Below are positions 25,002 through 34,053 of a DNA stretch of 64,000 nt, in pieces. The notes under the pieces were generated by a model. That model ran no database searches, was not told the origin of the DNA, and saw only the letters and a list, made by a program, of their open reading frames with translations. Positions within the stretch are counted from its first letter, which is position 1, and each line of letters opens with the position of its first letter. Source of the stretch: Mangrovimonas sp. ST2L15 (GTDB lineage Bacteria; Bacteroidota; Bacteroidia; Flavobacteriales; Flavobacteriaceae). The stretch spans positions 1 to 64,000 of the forward strand of contig NZ_LBIQ01000052.1 in assembly GCF_001280515.1 (NCBI RefSeq), in the 5' to 3' direction. The position numbers were made by a program, and so were the translations under genes.

Positions 25002-27130
25002 GAAAAGATTTTTCAAATCTAACATTAGATACGGTAAAGACTTCAAATAAACCTCCAGTAGAGGATCAAGATATTTGGAATACCCCAGAAGGGATTCCTG
25101 TGAAGAAACATTTTTCAAAAGCAGATATTGAAGACGCAGAACACTTAGGGTTTGCGGCTGGTTTACCTCCGTTTACAAGAGGGCCATATAGCACAATGTA
25201 CACCACAAGGCCATGGACCATTAGACAATATGCTGGTTTTTCAACGGCAGAAGAGTCTAATGCTTTCTATAGAAGAAATTTGGCTGCAGGTCAAAAGGGA
25301 CTTTCTGTTGCCTTTGATTTAGCAACACACCGTGGGTATGATTCAGATCATCCAAGGGTGACTGGTGATGTAGGTAAAGCTGGTGTAGCCATTGATTCTA
25401 TTTTGGATATGGAAGTGCTTTTTGACCAGATTCCATTGGATAAAATGTCGGTTTCCATGACCATGAATGGAGCTGTATTACCTGTGATGGCTTTTTATAT
25501 AGCAGCGGCTAAAAAGCAAGGGGTGGCTTTAGATCAATTAAGTGGAACCATTCAGAATGATATTCTGAAAGAGTTTATGGTGCGTAACACTTACATTTAT
25601 CCACCGCAACCATCTATGAGAATTATTGGGGATATTTTTGAATATACGACCAAATATATGCCTCGTTTTAATTCCATTTCCATTAGTGGATACCACATGC
25701 AAGAAGCAGGAGCAACAGCCGATATAGAATTGGCTTATACGTTGGCCGATGGATTGGAATACATTCGTACGGGATTGTCTTCCGGATTAAAAATCGATGA
25801 TTTTGCGCCTAGATTGTCTTTCTTTTGGGCTATAGGGATGAATCATTTTATGGAAATTGCGAAAATGAGGGCGGCCAGAATGCTTTGGGCTAAGATCATT
25901 AAGCAGTTCAATCCGCAGAATCCAAAATCTATGGCATTGAGAACGCATAGCCAGACTTCTGGTTGGAGTTTGAGTGAACAAGATCCGTTCAACAATGTGG
26001 CAAGAACCTGTATTGAGGCGATGGCTGCTGGTTTGGGTGGTACACAGTCTTTACATACCAATGCATTGGATGAGGCTATCGCGTTGCCTACTGATTTCTC
26101 AGCTAGAATTGCACGAAACACACAAATTTATATACAAGAGGAAACACAGATTACTAAATCTGTAGATCCTTGGGCCGGTTCATATTATGTGGAATATTTG
26201 ACTAAGGAAATTGCTAAAAAAGCGTGGAAGCTTATTGAGGAAGTAGAGGAATTGGGTGGTATGGCCAAAGCTATTGAAACCGGAGTTCCTAAAATGAGAA
26301 TTGAGGAAGCAGCGGCCCGCAAACAGGCAAGATTGGATTCTGGTCAAGATATCTTGGTAGGTGTGAACAAATATCAAACGGACGAGAAGTCACAGATTGA
26401 AATCTTGGAAGTTGACAATTCAGCGGTTAGAAATTCACAAATTGAGCGACTTAAAAAGCTGAAAGCCAACAGAGATCAAAATGTGGTTGATGCCAAATTA
26501 AAAGCCTTATCTGCATGTGCAGAGAGTGGTAAGGGTAATTTATTGGAATTGGCCGTTGAGGCGGCAGAAAATTTCGCTACTTTAGGTGAAATATCTGATG
26601 CTTTGGAAGTTCATTTTGGACGTCACAAGGCTGATACGCAATTAATAAGTGGTGTGTATAGAAAAGAAGTGAAAAACGATAGCGTGTTTGAACAGGCTCA
26701 AAAGTTGGCAGATCATTTTGCTGAAATAGAAGGGCGTCGTCCTAGGGTTATGATTGCAAAAATGGGACAAGATGGTCACGACCGTGGTGCTAAAGTGGTT
26801 GCCTCAAGTTTTGCTGACTTGGGATTTGATGTCGATATGGGACCTTTGTTTCAAACACCAGAAGAAGTGGCAAAACAAGCTATAGAAAATGACGTACATT
26901 TCGTTGGTGCCTCCAGTTTAGCTGCTGGTCACAAGACATTGATTCCTCAATTGATAGAAGAATTAGAAAGATTGGGAAGACCAGATATTATGGTGTTTGC
27001 TGGTGGGGTGATTCCAGAACAGGATTACCAATACCTTCTAGATAGAAAGGTTGCTGCCATCTTTGGACCAGGTACTGTGATAGCCAAATCGGCTATTACC
27101 ATCATGGAAAAATATTTGGAACAAGAATAA
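24998..27130 (+). CDS. mutB: Methylmalonyl-CoA mutase large (alpha) subunit
   Basis: 710 residues, adenosylcobalamin-dependent. The catalytic barrel has [40 protein letters not shown] and [20 protein letters not shown]; the C-terminal B12 domain has [18 protein letters not shown] with the cobalt-ligating His about residue 593, then [13 protein letters not shown] and [12 protein letters not shown]. It isomerises (R)-methylmalonyl-CoA and succinyl-CoA. It ends the operon and is followed by a hairpin terminator shared with the convergent meaB. Confidence 0.97.
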   Translation: MRKDFSNLTLDTVKTSNKPPVEDQDIWNTPEGIPVKKHFSKADIEDAEHLGFAAGLPPFTRGPYSTMYTTRPWTIRQYAGFSTAEESNAFYRRNLAAGQKGLSVAFDLATHRGYDSDHPRVTGDVGKAGVAIDSILDMEVLFDQIPLDKMSVSMTMNGAVLPVMAFYIAAAKKQGVALDQLSGTIQNDILKEFMVRNTYIYPPQPSMRIIGDIFEYTTKYMPRFNSISISGYHMQEAGATADIELAYTLADGLEYIRTGLSSGLKIDDFAPRLSFFWAIGMNHFMEIAKMRAARMLWAKIIKQFNPQNPKSMALRTHSQTSGWSLSEQDPFNNVARTCIEAMAAGLGGTQSLHTNALDEAIALPTDFSARIARNTQIYIQEETQITKSVDPWAGSYYVEYLTKEIAKKAWKLIEEVEELGGMAKAIETGVPKMRIEEAAARKQARLDSGQDILVGVNKYQTDEKSQIEILEVDNSAVRNSQIERLKKLKANRDQNVVDAKLKALSACAESGKGNLLELAVEAAENFATLGEISDALEVHFGRHKADTQLISGVYRKEVKNDSVFEQAQKLADHFAEIEGRRPRVMIAKMGQDGHDRGAKVVASSFADLGFDVDMGPLFQTPEEVAKQAIENDVHFVGASSLAAGHKTLIPQLIEELERLGRPDIMVFAGGVIPEQDYQYLLDRKVAAIFGPGTVIAKSAITIMEKYLEQE

Positions 27131-27152
27131 TTTTCAATAAAACCTAAAAATT

Positions 27153-27186
27153 AAACCCGGTACTGAAAAGTATCGGGTTTTTTTTA
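27153..27186. terminator. Terminator between mutB and meaB
   Basis: AAACCCGGTAC and GTATCGGGTTT form a stem around TGAAAA, followed by a T-run on the plus strand. On the minus strand the A/T flank is weaker, so it mainly ends the mut operon. Confidence 0.87.
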
Positions 27187-28191
27187 TTATAAAGATTTTT
27201 TGAAGCTATTCAATATAAGTTGTGCGGCCTCAACAGGAGATATATGAGAGTCTAGAACTTCTTTTTTCAATTGAATTAACTGTTCTGAAATCTCTGGGTT
27301 TCCATAGAAGAGTTGTTTGAGATCTTCATTGATGTTATCATACATCCAGCGCAATTTTTGATGATTTCGGTTTTTCTCAAAGTAGCCACTTTCTGTCACC
27401 TGTTGTTTGAATTTGAGGATTTCTTCCCAAATAGTTTCAATACCCATGCCTTTTAAAGCAGAAGCTTTGGTTACCACGGGTGTCCATCCAGATGCTGCAG
27501 GTGGAAATAAATGCAATGCATTTTGGTATTGAATTCGGGCTCTATCGCTTTGTTTTATATTGTCCCCATCGGCCTTATTAATAACAACCATGTCAGCCAT
27601 TTCCATGATTCCCTTTTTGATCCCTTGGAGTTCATCACCAGCTCCAGCCAACATTAATAATAGGAAGAAATCTGTCATTCCATGCACCGCTGTTTCCGAT
27701 TGACCAACACCTACGGTTTCAATTAAAATAATATCATAACCAGCAGCTTCACAAAGTAACATGCTTTCTGCTGTTTTATTGGCAACACCACCTAAGGTTT
27801 CTCCAGATGCTGAAGGTCTGATATAGGCTTCATCCATCCCGCTAAGTTCCTCCATTCGAGTTTTATCACCCAAAATACTCCCTTTAGAACGTTGGCTACT
27901 TGGGTCAATGCTCAAAATGGCAACCCGATGCCCGTTTTTAATCAAGAATTTTCCAAATGCTTCAATGAAGGTGCTTTTACCTACACCAGGGACTCCAGTA
28001 ATCCCAATTCGGAGTGATTTTCCGGAAGCAGGCAAAATACCTTGAATGATTTTTTTTGCTAGCTTTTTGTCGCTTTCCAAGCTGCTTTCGATGATGGTAA
28101 TGGCGCGAGACAGAATGACGCGATCTCCGTTTAAAATACCATTGATATATTCTTGGGCAGAAAGTCTGTTTTTAGGTTTGTATGCCTTCAT
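27187..28191 (-). CDS. meaB: MeaB/ArgK-family GTPase, methylmalonyl-CoA mutase chaperone
   Basis: 334 residues, G3E-type P-loop GTPase. Walker A is GITGVPGVGKST (about 63-74), followed by ILSIDPSSQRSKGSILGDK (switch I), ILIETVGVGQSE (switch II) and VINKADGD for guanine recognition. It loads adenosylcobalamin into, and protects, methylmalonyl-CoA mutase. It sits tail to tail with mutB on the opposite strand, so it is transcribed separately. Its C-terminal helical dimerisation arm is complete. Confidence 0.95.
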   Translation of the reverse strand: MKAYKPKNRLSAQEYINGILNGDRVILSRAITIIESSLESDKKLAKKIIQGILPASGKSLRIGITGVPGVGKSTFIEAFGKFLIKNGHRVAILSIDPSSQRSKGSILGDKTRMEELSGMDEAYIRPSASGETLGGVANKTAESMLLCEAAGYDIILIETVGVGQSETAVHGMTDFFLLLMLAGAGDELQGIKKGIMEMADMVVINKADGDNIKQSDRARIQYQNALHLFPPAASGWTPVVTKASALKGMGIETIWEEILKFKQQVTESGYFEKNRNHQKLRWMYDNINEDLKQLFYGNPEISEQLIQLKKEVLDSHISPVEAAQLILNSFKKSL

Positions 28192-28354
28192 TTTGGGATT
28201 TCATTAAGCCTTGTAAAGATACTGATAACCTCTGTAAACACCATATAATATGAGGGTCTTTTATAGGGTGTTCAAGGTGATTTATGAAATGTTTTATCGA
28301 AAAAGAATTATGAATAATTAGGCGTTATTTGTACCATTTGCCCCAAAGTTTCTG

Positions 28355-28362
28355 TAATTTTG
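28355..28362 (+). promoter_or_regulatory. Promoter of menD
   Basis: TAATTTTG fits TAnnTTTG and lies 21 bases before the menD ATG; a TTTG at 28328-28331 is 23 bases upstream, at the far edge of the accepted spacing. Confidence 0.55.
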
Positions 28363-28383
28363 TGCGACTATTTTTTCTATTAC

Positions 28384-30144
28384 ATGATTTATCCCAAAAT
28401 CCCTTTAGCCCAAACAGTAATTCAACTTTGTAAGGCTAAAAATATTCAACATATTGTTATTTCACCCGGTAGCCGAAACGCACCTCTTACCATTGGTTTT
28501 ACCAATGATCCTTTTTTTACTTGTTATAGTATCGTGGATGAGCGTTCAGCTGCTTTCTTTGCCATGGGAATTGCCCAAAAAATAACACATCCTGTAGCTG
28601 TAGTTTGTTCGTCGGGAAGTGCGTTATTAAATTATTATCCTGCCGTTGCAGAGGCTTTTTACAGTCATATTCCTTTGGTAGTTTTATCTGCAGATAGGCC
28701 CGATTATTTAATAGGAATTGGAGATGGACAGACCATCAATCAGGAAAATGTCTATGAAAATCATATTTTATATTCTGCTAATTTGAAAGTAAGCTCTGAA
28801 AAGAAACCAAAGCATTTGGATGAAACTGAGCCAGCTATAATCAAAAATATTGAAAGCAAACTGGAGCGATTATTGGGACTAAAACAAGCCATTCATGAAG
28901 AGAATGTAGATGAAATAAACATAGCTATTAATAAAAGTATATCGTTAGAAGGACCTGTTCATATCAACATTCCGTTTGAGGAACCTTTGTATTTAACCGA
29001 GGAGAAATTGAGTGTACAACCTGAGGTTGTTGAACTTGAAACAAAACCCAAAAGAATAGACCAATCTGAATTAAAGGGGCTTCTGGAAGATTGGAGTAAT
29101 GCTTCAAAAAAAATGATTTTGGTTGGTGTAAATCAACCTAATAGTATTGAAGAAAAGTGGCTTGAAGAATTAGCTTCTGACCAAAGTGTTTTGGTATTTA
29201 CCGAAACAACCTCAAACCTGCATCATCCCGAATTTTTTCCTAGTATCGATACTATTATTGCTCCTTTAGATGAGACAGAATTTCAAGAGTTACAACCCGA
29301 TATTTTGGTGACTTTTGGAGGGCTGATCGTGTCGAAAAAAATAAAAGCATTTTTAAGAAATTACCAACCAAAACATCATTGGCATATTGATTTGCATCAA
29401 GCAAACGATACTTTTTTCTGTTTAGATAACCATTTAAAAACCACGCCGAATCATTTCTTTTCTGAGTTTCTACCAAAGTTGACACATTTTAAAAAGAGTA
29501 ACTACAGGACTATTTGGAAGGAAGTAAAGAAAAAACGCTTGGAAAGGCATGATAGTTATCTTCAAGACATCCCTTTTTCTGATTTTAAGGCTTTTAATTG
29601 GGTATTAAATAAATTACCAAAGAAAAGTAGTTTACAGATTAGTAATAGTTCGGCAATCAGGTATTCCCAATTGTTCAATTTGGATGAAACTATAGATGTG
29701 TATTGCAATAGAGGAACTAGCGGCATTGATGGGTCAACAAGTACTGCTGTTGGTTTTTCTGTGGCTAATGATAGGCCAACCACTTTTATTACGGGTGATT
29801 TGGGATTCTTTTACGACAGTAATGCACTTTGGAATAATTACATTCCCAACCATTTTAGGATTATAGTAGTTAATAATGGCGGCGGCGGTATCTTTAGAAT
29901 TCTTCCGGGGGAAAAGAATACTGATAACTTTGACACCTATTTTGAAACCAAGCATCAACTAAATGCCCAACATTTATGTGCCATGTATGGTTTGGATTAT
30001 CATTCAGCTCAAGACGAAACCGAACTAAAAAACGAACTAGAAAGTTTCTATAGTGAATCAAATAAAACAAAGCTATTGGAAATTTTTACACCTCGAACTT
30101 TAAACGATGAGATTCTTCTGAATTACTTCAAGTATATTAAATAA
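28384..30144 (+). CDS. menD: 2-succinyl-5-enolpyruvyl-6-hydroxy-3-cyclohexene-1-carboxylate synthase
   Basis: 586 residues from ATG 28384 (MIYPKIPLAQTVIQ); an earlier frame opening runs through the promoter and is rejected. ThDP-dependent enzyme: N-terminal ISPGSRNAPLTIGF, VDERSAAFFAMGIA (with the catalytic Glu-type region), VVCSSGSALLNYYPAVAEA, and the C-terminal ThDP site STSTAVGFSVANDRPTTF with TGDLGFFYDSNALWN and VVNNGGGGIFRILPG. It condenses isochorismate with 2-oxoglutarate, the second step of menaquinone synthesis. DUF2853 and CvfB-like genes follow. Confidence 0.96.
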   Translation: MIYPKIPLAQTVIQLCKAKNIQHIVISPGSRNAPLTIGFTNDPFFTCYSIVDERSAAFFAMGIAQKITHPVAVVCSSGSALLNYYPAVAEAFYSHIPLVVLSADRPDYLIGIGDGQTINQENVYENHILYSANLKVSSEKKPKHLDETEPAIIKNIESKLERLLGLKQAIHEENVDEINIAINKSISLEGPVHINIPFEEPLYLTEEKLSVQPEVVELETKPKRIDQSELKGLLEDWSNASKKMILVGVNQPNSIEEKWLEELASDQSVLVFTETTSNLHHPEFFPSIDTIIAPLDETEFQELQPDILVTFGGLIVSKKIKAFLRNYQPKHHWHIDLHQANDTFFCLDNHLKTTPNHFFSEFLPKLTHFKKSNYRTIWKEVKKKRLERHDSYLQDIPFSDFKAFNWVLNKLPKKSSLQISNSSAIRYSQLFNLDETIDVYCNRGTSGIDGSTSTAVGFSVANDRPTTFITGDLGFFYDSNALWNNYIPNHFRIIVVNNGGGGIFRILPGEKNTDNFDTYFETKHQLNAQHLCAMYGLDYHSAQDETELKNELESFYSESNKTKLLEIFTPRTLNDEILLNYFKYIK

Positions 30145-30225
30145 ATGTTACAAGTGTCATTTCCTTTTTGTTTGGGTTTTTAATAATGTAATTTTAAAGT
30201 TATTATCAATCTAAAAAATAATCAA

Positions 30226-30564
30226 ATGAGTAAAAGAGATGAACTAATTGAAAAATATGCAGCCGATATTAAAGATAAAATTGGAGAAACTGCAGATATG
30301 GATCTTTTGACAAAAGTAACCATAGGTTTAGGCCCATCTATCTACAATGCTGATTCCTCAACGGTTTCTGGGTCTGATGCTTCGGAAGTTGAACGTGTTA
30401 AAACCAATTTTTTAATCAAGAAACTTGGTTTGAAAGATGGACCAGAATTAGATGAGGTAATAGCTAAAGTGATGGAACAATATGGTGTTTCAAATCGCAA
30501 TAAATATCGAGCAGTAGTTTATTATTTATTGGTAAAACATTTTAATAAGGCTTCTATTTATTAG
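30226..30564 (+). CDS. DUF2853 family protein
   Basis: 112 residues, small, charged and largely helical. Motifs KYAADIKDKIGETADMDLL, GPSIYNADSSTVSGSD and YRAVVYYLLVKHFNK match DUF2853, found in flavobacteria and proteobacteria with no assigned function. It follows menD by 81 bases and is closed by a terminator hairpin, so it may be its own unit or the tail of the menD transcript. No motif suggests a catalytic role. Confidence 0.82.
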   Translation: MSKRDELIEKYAADIKDKIGETADMDLLTKVTIGLGPSIYNADSSTVSGSDASEVERVKTNFLIKKLGLKDGPELDEVIAKVMEQYGVSNRNKYRAVVYYLLVKHFNKASIY

Positions 30565-30587
30565 GGAGCGTTTATAAAATTAAGAAA

Positions 30588-30616
30588 CGAGCGTCACAAG
30601 TTGTGGCGCTTTTTTA
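30588..30616 (+). terminator. Rho-independent terminator after DUF2853
   Basis: AGCGTCAC pairs with GTGGCGCT (one G-T pair) around AAGTT, with a T-run directly behind. Confidence 0.88.
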
Positions 30617-30638
30617 TTTTCGGTAAGTTAATTCGTTA

Positions 30639-30646
30639 TACCTTTG
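30639..30646 (+). promoter_or_regulatory. -7 element immediately before cvfB-like gene
   Basis: TACCTTTG is a perfect TAnnTTTG only 4 bases before the ATG at 30651. Transcription starting the usual few bases downstream would begin at or next to the start codon, giving a leaderless or nearly leaderless mRNA. No TTG -33 box is clear. Confidence 0.5.
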
Positions 30647-30650
30647 CCAC

Positions 30651-31481
30651 ATGATACACTTAGGAGAATTCAATACCCTCACTATATTAAGGGATACAGA
30701 GCCAGGATTGTTTTTAGGGGACCAAGAAGATAATGAAGTTCTTTTGCCTAACCGATATGTTCCTCAATCATTTGAAATAGGTGATGAAATAGAGGTGTTT
30801 GTTTATTTAGATAACGAAGAGAGAATTGTTGCTACCACCGATAAACCATATATCATTAAAAATCAATTTGGTCTTTTACGTTGTAATCAAGTGAATCAAT
30901 ACGGGGCCTTTTTAGATTGGGGTTTGGTCAAGGAATTGTTTTGTCCTTTTAAAGAACAAGTATTTAAAATGACAGCAGGTCATTATTATTTTGTTCATTG
31001 TTATCTCGATGAAAAGACCGATCGCTTGGTAGCTTCAAGCAAAACCAATAAGTTTCTGGACAATACCCAACTAACAGTTGAAAAGTTTCAGGAAGTAGAT
31101 TTAATTGTTTCCCATCCTACAGATTTGGGAATGGTCGTGGTGGTTAACAACTTGCATTCGGGCTTAATTTATAAAGATGATTTATATGGTGATGTAGAGG
31201 TTGGTGATCGATTAAAGGGTTACGTGAAAAAGGTACGTAATGACAATAAACTGGATATTGTATTACAGCCGATAGGTTATAAAAATATTGAACCAAGTGC
31301 CCAAAAAGTTATGGATGTCTTAAATGATAACAGTGGTTTTTTACCACTTCACGATAAATCAAATCCAGAAGAAATAAAAGAATTATTGGAAATGAGTAAA
31401 AAGAGCTTCAAAAAGGCTGTCGGCTCATTGTACAAACAGCGATTGATTGAGATTAAGCCTGATGGAATTTATTTAGTCTAG
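30651..31481 (+). CDS. CvfB-like S1-domain RNA-binding protein
   Basis: 276 residues. Three S1/OB-type units are followed by a winged helix: LFLGDQEDNEVLLPNRYV, then LLRCNQVNQYGAFLDWGLVK, then YKDDLYGDVEVGDRLKGYVK, and a C-terminal DNSGFLPLHDKSNPEEIKE / SKKSFKKAVGSLYKQRLI winged helix. This is the architecture of CvfB (YitL), an RNA-binding protein affecting virulence gene expression in Staphylococcus. The 3' end overlaps a convergent unknown gene by 29 bases. Confidence 0.87.
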   Translation: MIHLGEFNTLTILRDTEPGLFLGDQEDNEVLLPNRYVPQSFEIGDEIEVFVYLDNEERIVATTDKPYIIKNQFGLLRCNQVNQYGAFLDWGLVKELFCPFKEQVFKMTAGHYYFVHCYLDEKTDRLVASSKTNKFLDNTQLTVEKFQEVDLIVSHPTDLGMVVVVNNLHSGLIYKDDLYGDVEVGDRLKGYVKKVRNDNKLDIVLQPIGYKNIEPSAQKVMDVLNDNSGFLPLHDKSNPEEIKELLEMSKKSFKKAVGSLYKQRLIEIKPDGIYLV

Positions 31482-31911
31482 GTATTTTATTAGTCAATTT
31501 AAATAGATTTAGCTGCTCCTGAACCCATTTTTCAGCAGATAATAAGGATTTAAACTGTTTTTTGTTGGGAAATGAACAAAAGTGGTTTTCAAGTTCTATA
31601 GCCTTTTCAGATTGCTTGGAGTAAGTCACTATAGCTCTTGCTACTAATCCGTTGGCGGCGTTATGTAATTTCTCAAGATCTAATAAATTGATGGAGAATG
31701 AATTTATTCTGTTGCAAATCATACCATATGGTCGGCCATCAGAAAAATGCTCCCGAATTGCGTAAATCAATTCTTGGCCATTTATAAGGTCGACATTTGC
31801 ACCTTCATCCATTTCAGTAAGTAAGTAATTCTCAAAAAAATAAACAGTTCCAATACTCAATTTAAAACTGTTTTGAATATCGCTTTTTAAGGCGCTATTT
31901 TTAACGGTCAT
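31453..31911 (-). CDS. Uncharacterised protein, possibly STAS-like
   Basis: 152 residues with no signal or membrane segment. The layout (GTVYFFENYLLTEMDEGANV, then GQELIYAIREHF, PYGMICNRINSFSINLLDLE, a LHNAANGLVARAIVTYS helix-strand, and KKQFKSLLSAEKWVQEQL) resembles flavobacterial single-domain proteins with a SpoIIAA/STAS-like pattern, but no family can be named with confidence. It overlaps the 3' end of the cvfB-like gene by 29 bases, tail to tail, so antisense effects are possible. Coding is supported by length, codon use and absence of competing ORFs upstream of base 31482. Confidence 0.65.
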   Translation of the reverse strand: MTVKNSALKSDIQNSFKLSIGTVYFFENYLLTEMDEGANVDLINGQELIYAIREHFSDGRPYGMICNRINSFSINLLDLEKLHNAANGLVARAIVTYSKQSEKAIELENHFCSFPNKKQFKSLLSAEKWVQEQLNLFKLTNKIPRLNKFHQA

Positions 31912-32021
31912 ATTAGTTTAGCTAGTTAATCAAAAGGATTATAAAAGTAATATTTATCTTCCAATTACAAATCAAACTAGTTTAATTTAACACTAAGAGA
32001 ATTTTAAAAAATTATTAGTTT

Positions 32022-33143
32022 CTATTGAATGCTCAATCTTTGTTTTATCCCTTTAGGTAAGGCTTCTTTATGAATCAAAATGGATATGGCTTTTAACCTC
32101 ATATAAGCTTCGCTAAAATACACATAACCACCATGAGTAACACGGCTTTCATCAGTTCCCCACGAATTTTTAACCTTGAAATAAGTATTTCCTTTTTGGT
32201 CTTTGGCTAAACCTGTAATATGCATTAAATGGTCATCTGTTGTGTGAAAATTCTCGAATTCCTGTTGTCGGAATTCTGGGGTAATAGCCTTTTCTAATCT
32301 AATTTCAGTAAGAATCTCTTTGATCATACTTTCATCTTCAGGAATTACAGCGACACCGTGTTTGGCAGAAAAGGTTTTTTCGCTTACATCACAATCTAGC
32401 TCAACTGTATAACCATTTTCTAAGGCATGAGTAATTACTTGCATCAAATCATCTAAAGGTAGATTGTAAAAGCTGCCATTTGAAAAATTGTCTGGAATAT
32501 TTAGAATAAATTTAGAATTGTATGGTTGGTGAGTAAAACTTGTAAAACTGATGTAATCATCAGGGTTTATTTGCACCATTTCCATAAACGATTTTGGCGT
32601 GTAGGATGAACCTTCAAAAGTAAAGGACTCCACTTGTTTTCCTAAATAGGCATCCAAAATGCCATCTACAACCGTTTTCCAAGTTGGAGATAAGGTTTTA
32701 GCTGGATTTTCTATGTAGGTGTCCAATACATTTTTTAATACCTCTTCCAGTTCAATATGGTTGTATTTTGTTTGACCGTTTAAAAAACCGGTGTAAACTA
32801 CTTGCGGAACCAATCCAGCATCACGAGCACTATTAATAACATCATGTGCCAAACCACCTTGGCTAAACTGTGCATTGCCTTGTCTCATTAAATAATTCCA
32901 GGCTTTCTTAGGATAGGTTTGCCTAACTGAGTACATTTCTGAGAGATCAATAAACTTACCCGTTTTCCTAATGATTTCACTTTCCAAAAAGGAGGTTGTG
33001 GAAAAGCTCCAACAGGTTCCTGTGATGCCTTGACTAACCACTTCCGTGGCATCTAGATCGATTATTGGTGTGAACTCATATTTTTGGGAATAAAGTGAAA
33101 AAGACCCTATTAAAATTAGAGTCAAGAATGTATAAATTTTCAT
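32022..33143 (-). CDS. Secreted C1-family (bleomycin hydrolase-type) cysteine peptidase
   Basis: 373 residues from ATG 33143, which opens the signal peptide MKIYTFLTLILIGSFSLYSQ; a longer frame to 33242 would run into menB and put a second hydrophobic stretch in front. The catalytic Cys is in VSQGITGTCWSFSTTSF with the oxyanion Gln, the His in DDHLMHITGLA and the Asn in FKVKNSWGTDES. Bleomycin hydrolase/PepC-like aminopeptidases are usually cytosolic; this one carries a signal, so periplasmic peptide trimming is inferred. It diverges from menB with ~50 bases between starts. Confidence 0.9.
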   Translation of the reverse strand: MKIYTFLTLILIGSFSLYSQKYEFTPIIDLDATEVVSQGITGTCWSFSTTSFLESEIIRKTGKFIDLSEMYSVRQTYPKKAWNYLMRQGNAQFSQGGLAHDVINSARDAGLVPQVVYTGFLNGQTKYNHIELEEVLKNVLDTYIENPAKTLSPTWKTVVDGILDAYLGKQVESFTFEGSSYTPKSFMEMVQINPDDYISFTSFTHQPYNSKFILNIPDNFSNGSFYNLPLDDLMQVITHALENGYTVELDCDVSEKTFSAKHGVAVIPEDESMIKEILTEIRLEKAITPEFRQQEFENFHTTDDHLMHITGLAKDQKGNTYFKVKNSWGTDESRVTHGGYVYFSEAYMRLKAISILIHKEALPKGIKQRLSIQ

Positions 33144-33172
33144 GCTTAGGGAGCTATATTGGTAAAAACATT

Positions 33173-33180
33173 TATTTTTG
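33173..33180 (+). promoter_or_regulatory. -7 element before menB
   Basis: TATTTTTG matches TAnnTTTG and lies 15 bases before the menB ATG at 33196. No well-placed -33 box is visible. Confidence 0.45.
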
Positions 33181-33195
33181 GCTAAAATAAAAAAA

Positions 33196-34035
33196 ATGAG
33201 TGTAGCAGACTGGAAAATAGCCAAAGAATACGAAGACATCACATATAAAAAATGTGGTGGTGTAGCAAGAATTGCCTTTAACAGACCAGATGTCAGGAAT
33301 GCCTTTAGACCTAAGACAACAAGTGAGCTTTATGACGCTTTTTATGATGCTAATGAAGATACTAACATTGGTGTTGTTTTACTATCGGCAGAAGGGCCAT
33401 CCTCTAAAGATGGCATCTGGAGTTTTTGTAGTGGAGGTGATCAAAAAGCGAGAGGTCATCAAGGTTATGTTGGAGAAGATGGTTACCATCGTTTAAACAT
33501 ATTGGAGGTTCAGCGTCTAATACGTTTCATGCCAAAAGTGGTGATTGCTGTGGTACCAGGATGGGCTGTTGGAGGTGGACATAGTTTGCATGTCGTTTGT
33601 GATTTAACCTTGGCTAGTAAAGAACATGCTATTTTTAAGCAAACCGATGCTGATGTTACTAGTTTTGATGGGGGGTATGGTTCGGCATATTTGGCGAAAA
33701 TGGTCGGACAAAAAAAGGCTCGGGAAATTTTCTTTTTAGGAAGAAATTATTCAGCACAAGACGCCTATGAAATGGGTATGGTCAATGCAGTTATTCCACA
33801 TGATGAATTAGAAGCTACCGCTTATGAATGGGCTCAGGAAATCCTAGGCAAATCACCATTGTCTATTAAAATGTTGAAATTTGCAATGAACTTAACAGAT
33901 GACGGAATGGTAGGCCAACAAGTGTTTGCAGGAGAAGCTACTAGATTGGCATACATGACCGACGAGGCTATTGAAGGAAGAAATGCCTTTTTGGAAAAGC
34001 GGAAACCAAATTTTGATAAAAAATACATTCCATAG
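33196..34035 (+). CDS. menB: 1,4-dihydroxy-2-naphthoyl-CoA synthase
   Basis: 279 residues from ATG 33196 (MSVADWKIAKEYEDITY). Crotonase fold with RIAFNRPDVRNAFRPKT, the oxyanion hole FCSGGDQKARGHQGY, VPGWAVGGGHSLHVVCDL and TDADVTSFDGGYGSAYLA (catalytic Asp/Ser), KKAREIFFLGRNYSAQDA, and the C-terminal tail AFLEKRKPNFDKKYIP found in MenB. It closes the second ring of the naphthoate by Dieckmann-type condensation of o-succinylbenzoyl-CoA. menA starts 18 bases later. Confidence 0.97.
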   Translation: MSVADWKIAKEYEDITYKKCGGVARIAFNRPDVRNAFRPKTTSELYDAFYDANEDTNIGVVLLSAEGPSSKDGIWSFCSGGDQKARGHQGYVGEDGYHRLNILEVQRLIRFMPKVVIAVVPGWAVGGGHSLHVVCDLTLASKEHAIFKQTDADVTSFDGGYGSAYLAKMVGQKKAREIFFLGRNYSAQDAYEMGMVNAVIPHDELEATAYEWAQEILGKSPLSIKMLKFAMNLTDDGMVGQQVFAGEATRLAYMTDEAIEGRNAFLEKRKPNFDKKYIP

Positions 34036-34053
34036 GAACCCAAATCGATTGTT

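Noticed and set aside
33143-33242. A longer N-terminus for the C1 peptidase
   Set aside because: It would overlap the menB 5' end and place a hydrophobic stretch before an already complete signal peptide.
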